Below are positions 5,595-7,915 of a DNA stretch of 7,915 nucleotides, piece by piece. The position numbers and the translations under genes are program-made. The notes under the pieces are model-generated. The model was not told the DNA's origin and did not search any database. It saw only the letters and a program-made list of their open reading frames with translations. The number at the start of each line of letters is the position of its first letter. Position 1 is the first letter of the stretch. The stretch comes from Selenomonadaceae bacterium (GTDB lineage Bacteria > Bacillota > Negativicutes > Selenomonadales > Selenomonadaceae), in contig JAEERZ010000101.1 in the NCBI GenBank assembly GCA_016286075.1, positions 1 to 7,915 on the forward strand, read 5' to 3'.

Positions 5595-6907
5595 CCGAAC
5601 AGTTTGGAGAAGAATCCGCCGACGCCGCCCTTCTTCTCGAAGGCGTCCTCGATGCGCAGCTTCTCGTGCAGGAACGGCTGCTTCACATACTTCACGGGAA
5701 TCGGCGGCGACGTCATCGTACGCTCGCCGTGCGCGTTGAAGACATGGGGCGTCGCCGGCTCGACGGCGCGGATCACGTCCTCGTCGCCGCCGTCCAGGAT
5801 CAGCGCCGCCGCTTTTCCCGTCTGCCCGTTCACCATCACGCGGGTCTGCCGGTCGTTTTCCCCCGCGCCCGCTTTGCAGTCGAGGTAATAGATCGGCAGC
5901 AGGATGAACGCGAATTTGTGCTTGCGGAGATCGCGGGAGCATTGCAAAAGCTCGCATTGTTCAAGGCCGAAAGCCGCCCTGAGCCGGGCAGGCGTCTTCC
6001 TCTGCAGGATGAAGTCCGGGATCGTCCGCTGCCAGTCGCCGATATTCTGCGCCGCGAAGAGCCGCACATTTCCCTCCAAGTAAGCGGGCTTGATGATGGA
6101 CAGCTCGTCGTAGTCCCAGGGCGCCGTCTCGTCGAGCAGGTACGCGTCGAACATCAGCGTGCGCGGCCAGGCCCAGTTCAGGCACTCCTGATAGAACCAG
6201 AACGTCCCGCGCTCCGACTTCACCTGCATCTTCCAGCGGAAATCCGCAAGCTGCACGGGCACATAGGCGGCGACCAATTCCTCTTTCGCCCGAGCCTCGA
6301 TATCGTCGCCGGCGAAATCCTGCGGGTAACGACGCTTCAGGGAGCCGACAGCCTGCGCCGCGTCCTCGCGGCTCAGATGGAAGGGCAGACACTTCCCGTA
6401 AAAATTCAGCTTCCGCCCGACGATCAGGTTCGCGTCGAAATCGCCGGTGGAAAGGCGGTCGAAATCGCCGAATTTCTGCCCGCAGTATGGGCAGGTGAAG
6501 ATGTTGTCGGTGAGCTTCGAGGAGAGCTTCTTGCCGCAGTGCGGGCAGTTCATCTCGAAATAGGCTTCGTCGTTCATCGCGTCGAAAGCCTGCTCGTCGT
6601 ATTCGCGGATTTTCTCGTCGAGGCGCGTCCGACGGATGCGCCGTTCGGCGGGCGGCGGCGGTTTCAGCGCGTCCTTTCCCATGATGGCGACGTGGCCTAA
6701 CTTCAGGCAGCCGTCGATGATTTCTATGGGCTGATGGCGGTACGTCATGCGCGGCTCGAAGTCCTCCCCCGTATGCGCGAAAGGAACAAGATGACCGCAG
6801 TAGGCGCAGCTCATGCCGCCCTTCTGCATGTCGGGATACATCGGCGCGCCGCACTTCATGCAGGCCAGCACGCTGACAGTAATCTTCCCATGTTCAAGGT
6901 CCGCCAT
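5591..6907 (-). CDS. Double zinc-ribbon protein of unknown function
   Basis: Protein of 438 aa with two four-cysteine zinc ribbons: C16/C19 with C34/C37, and C121/C124 with C139/C142. The segment between them (about 80-120) is charged and probably helical. The rest (150-438) is a predicted mixed alpha/beta region with many aromatic residues. It contains LLPIYYLDC followed by VMVNGQTGK (357-365), a pattern I recognise from uncharacterised Firmicutes zinc-ribbon proteins in which an LPVW..-type strand precedes a MNGQTGK turn. The C-terminus is a glycine-rich amphipathic tail, KKGGVGGFFSKLFG. No signal peptide or clear membrane segment is visible. The start is fixed by GGAGGAGG just upstream of the ATG at 6907. 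It is a single-gene unit with its own terminator and no neighbour that hints at function. The only supported call is a zinc-binding cytoplasmic protein. Confidence 0.85.
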   Translation of the reverse strand: MADLEHGKITVSVLACMKCGAPMYPDMQKGGMSCAYCGHLVPFAHTGEDFEPRMTYRHQPIEIIDGCLKLGHVAIMGKDALKPPPPAERRIRRTRLDEKIREYDEQAFDAMNDEAYFEMNCPHCGKKLSSKLTDNIFTCPYCGQKFGDFDRLSTGDFDANLIVGRKLNFYGKCLPFHLSREDAAQAVGSLKRRYPQDFAGDDIEARAKEELVAAYVPVQLADFRWKMQVKSERGTFWFYQECLNWAWPRTLMFDAYLLDETAPWDYDELSIIKPAYLEGNVRLFAAQNIGDWQRTIPDFILQRKTPARLRAAFGLEQCELLQCSRDLRKHKFAFILLPIYYLDCKAGAGENDRQTRVMVNGQTGKAAALILDGGDEDVIRAVEPATPHVFNAHGERTMTSPPIPVKYVKQPFLHEKLRIEDAFEKKGGVGGFFSKLFG

Positions 6908-6988
6908 AGTTCTGCCTCCTCCAAACCATTACATATACTTAGATTTTGCTAATATTTCGACCATTAAATTTCGCTGCTAAACTCCCAT

Positions 6989-7145
6989 GCCTTCCCCTTT
7001 GAGGGGAAGGTGTCAGCGAAGCTGACAGATGAGGTGGAAAGCCGCAACGCTTAGCGTCAGCGAAACCTTAAAGGCACCTCATTCGTCGCCCTGCGGGTTC
7101 CATTCGATATGCCACTGGCATATCTCACCCCTCAAGGAAAAGGCT
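6989..7145. repeat. Degenerate dispersed repeat (CCTTCCCC...GGGGAAGG type)
   Basis: GCCTTCCCCTTTGAGGGG (6989-7006) and CCCCTCAAGGAAAAGGC (7128-7144) form an imperfect outer inverted repeat. Nested inside are CCTTCCCC/GGGGAAGG (6990-7010), TGTCAGC/GCTGACA (7011-7027), ATGAGGTG/CACCTCAT (7029-7082) and a 19-bp near-palindrome, GATATGCCACTGGCATATC (7106-7124). The pattern, including the GAGGTG...CACCTC pair, resembles a small non-coding element scattered through gut Firmicutes genomes (recognised from memory). The right arm has mutations that break the perfect match, which suggests an old copy. A short open frame across it has no ribosome binding site and is not a gene. Confidence 0.7.
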
Positions 7146-7214
7146 AATTTTTCAAGACTTTACACATCAAATATACTGGAGATTCCTGCGAAAAGCAATA
7201 GGAACGGGGACACG

Positions 7215-7247
7215 ATAAAAGTAAAAATGCCGCCCGTGAAGGGCGGC
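7215..7247 (-). terminator. Minus-strand intrinsic terminator
   Basis: Read on the minus strand, GCCGCCC (7247-7241), loop TTCAC, GGGCGGC (7235-7229) is followed by ATTTTTACTTTTAT. This is a 7-bp all-GC stem plus T-rich tail. It would stop transcription arriving from the nuclease-like gene at 7367-7786 before it reaches the repeat and the zinc-ribbon gene. Confidence 0.75.
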
Positions 7248-7257
7248 GGGAGTGGAC

Positions 7258-7285
7258 TTGATTTTTCCTGACGCTATGTTATACT
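7258..7285 (+). promoter_or_regulatory. Extended -10 promoter for putative small RNA
   Basis: TTGATT (7258-7263) is followed by a 16-bp spacer and TATACT (7280-7285, 5/6 match), preceded by TG at 7277-7278, giving the TGnTATAnT extended -10 form. The predicted start is near 7291-7292, just before the stem of the structured RNA. No plus-strand protein gene follows, which is why a non-coding product is proposed. Confidence 0.55.
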
Positions 7286-7290
7286 AAAGA

Positions 7291-7368
7291 CAAGAAAAGA
7301 CTTGTCTATGGCTGGAGTGCCGCCGTCCGTTGGGCGGCTTGCGCCAGAGGTACGGACAAGTCTTTTTT
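7291..7368 (+). ncRNA. Putative structured small RNA with intrinsic terminator
   Basis: AAAAGACTTGTC (7295-7306) and GACAAGTCTTTT (7355-7366) form a perfect 12-bp closing stem whose 3' arm runs into TTTTTT. Inside are TGGC/GCCA (7309-7312 with 7343-7346) and GCCGCC/GGCGGC (7319-7324 with 7333-7338). The apical loop GTCCGT (7325-7330) is complementary to ACGGAC (7352-7357), so a pseudoknot of at least 4 bp can form without opening the closing stem. With the promoter just upstream, this makes a self-contained transcript of about 75-80 nt. I do not match it to a known RNA family. The same stem also has T-rich sequence on the minus strand (GTCTTTTCTTGTCTTT), so it may simply double as a terminator for the opposing gene. 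Confidence 0.5.
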
Positions 7369-7786
7369 ATTTGTATTTCATGTCCTCGCTCGGCAGGATA
7401 TGATTGTAGTATTTGTTTCCATTGACGTCGGTGAATATTGTAATCGTAACCGGCTGTATTTTTCCATCAATCTCCGCTTCTGTATGCAGATAAGCATACT
7501 GCGACGCATCTCTTGTGTTTTTTACGTTCTCATTACGCGTAGCGGCCTTTGCCGAGGCAATCAATTCGGGCAAATACGCGACCAAGAGAAGCTTATGCTC
7601 TTTTGCGCTGGTTGCCGCCATTTTTCCAAGGCCGGCGCGAGTAAACGCGACTTCGTGGTCTTTCATGCCGAGTTGTGCGAGAACAGGGCTTGCTATGGAA
7701 GTTCCCTGTAAGTGTTTTTTGTAATATTGCTTCGCTTTTGCCCTGAGTTCCCGTATATCTTTGTATTCGCCGAGCAAATTCTTCAT
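7367..7786 (-). CDS. Stand-alone phage-type nuclease-like domain protein (PBECR/LPD-like)
   Basis: Small protein of 139 aa. The pattern YYKKHLQGTSI (21-31), FTRAGLGKM (48-56), LPELIASA (72-79), then a strand pair ending DVNGNKYYNH (120-129), resembles the barnase/EndoU/colicin E5-like nuclease or associated domains (PBECR and LPD groups) usually found within very large phage or mobile-element polyvalent proteins. I recognise the pattern from memory; the exact family and activity are uncertain. Here the domain is encoded alone. The ATG at 7786 has GGAGG 8 nt upstream, and a CCGCAA/TTGCGG hairpin (7803-7815) sits directly before that site. GC content appears lower than in the housekeeping genes. 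Its stop codon (7369-7367) falls in the T-run of the putative small RNA on the other strand. A phage-derived toxin or remnant is possible. Confidence 0.7.
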   Translation of the reverse strand: MKNLLGEYKDIRELRAKAKQYYKKHLQGTSIASPVLAQLGMKDHEVAFTRAGLGKMAATSAKEHKLLLVAYLPELIASAKAATRNENVKNTRDASQYAYLHTEAEIDGKIQPVTITIFTDVNGNKYYNHILPSEDMKYK

Positions 7787-7819
7787 TCCGTAAGCCTCCG
7801 CACCGCAAATTGCGGCGCT

Positions 7820-7915
7820 TTACTTTTGCACGAAACGGGCGGCGTTGTCAATCGGTGGAAGAATGAGGATAATCAATATAGGTGTAAAAAATTTGACGGA
7901 TAATTCTGCCATGAC
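7820..7915 (-). CDS. Possible 3' end of an upstream gene (partial)
   Basis: On the minus strand a frame is open from the window edge to a TAA at 7822-7820, ending in a hydrophobic stretch (FFTPILIILILPP) and DNAARFVQK. It would end 33 nt before the nuclease-like gene, consistent with a two-gene unit. A second minus frame is also open from the edge to a TGA at 7850-7848, so the choice is not secure. If the ATG at 7914-7912 region were a start, the product would be only about 30 aa. No function can be assigned. Confidence 0.25.
   Translation of the reverse strand, partial: VMAELSVKFFTPILIILILPPIDNAARFVQK

Noticed and set aside
5666..6700. Plus-strand 344-codon open frame opposite the zinc-ribbon gene
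   Set aside because: The minus strand has intact cysteine motifs and a strong ribosome binding site; the plus frame has neither motifs nor a start signal.
7029..7271. 80-codon plus-strand open frame in the intergenic region
   Set aside because: It runs through the dispersed repeat and the minus-strand terminator hairpin and has no ribosome binding site.
7400..7711. 103-codon plus-strand open frame downstream of the small RNA, considered as its regulated target
   Set aside because: It is antisense to the nuclease-like gene, which has the better start and recognisable motifs.
7820..7851. Perfect TTGACA box (minus strand, 7851-7846) as promoter for the nuclease-like gene
   Set aside because: No hexamer at 16-18 bp spacing matches the -10 consensus at more than 3 of 6 positions.

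Overview
The window looks like a chromosomal segment from a GC-rich Firmicutes-like bacterium. The evidence is the gene order phoH-ybeY-era-recO, strong AGGAGG-type ribosome binding sites, and a dispersed CCTTCCCCTTTGAGGGG-type repeat that I associate from memory with gut Firmicutes. A diderm lineage such as the Negativicutes would also fit the exported enzyme in the middle. That placement is inference, because no rRNA or other phylogenetic marker is present.

Left part (1-3980, all minus strand). A compact housekeeping operon runs phoH, ybeY, era, recO. ybeY and era overlap, and era and recO are 7 nt apart. Right after recO comes a separate unit: a promoter, a yybP-ykoY-type manganese riboswitch, a possible terminator, and the first half of a CaxA/YrbG-type cation/Ca2+ exchanger that leaves the window at base 1. 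The riboswitch suggests that this exchanger exports Mn2+. A 16-bp inverted repeat with tandem 8-mers separates phoH from ybeY.

Middle (3981-5594). A divergent intergenic region holds a phoH promoter candidate and overlapping hairpins. It is followed on the plus strand by a PLP-dependent, histidine-decarboxylase-like enzyme with an N-terminal signal peptide, an unusual location for this fold. Downstream is a roughly 158-bp element built almost entirely of hairpins and bounded by a perfect 9-bp inverted repeat. A strong bidirectional terminator follows.

Right part (5591-7915, genes on minus strand). A two-zinc-ribbon protein of unknown function (438 aa) is followed by a 459-nt region without a protein gene. 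That region contains a degenerate Firmicutes-type repeat, a minus-strand terminator, and a self-contained small-RNA-like unit: an extended -10 promoter, a pseudoknot-capable fold and a terminator. The last complete gene encodes a stand-alone protein resembling the nuclease-like domains of large phage polyvalent proteins. Its 3' end meets the terminator of the putative small RNA, which together suggest an accessory, phage-derived edge.

The points most worth following are the Mn riboswitch/exchanger pairing, the exported decarboxylase, the small RNA abutting the nuclease-like gene, and the multi-hairpin element.
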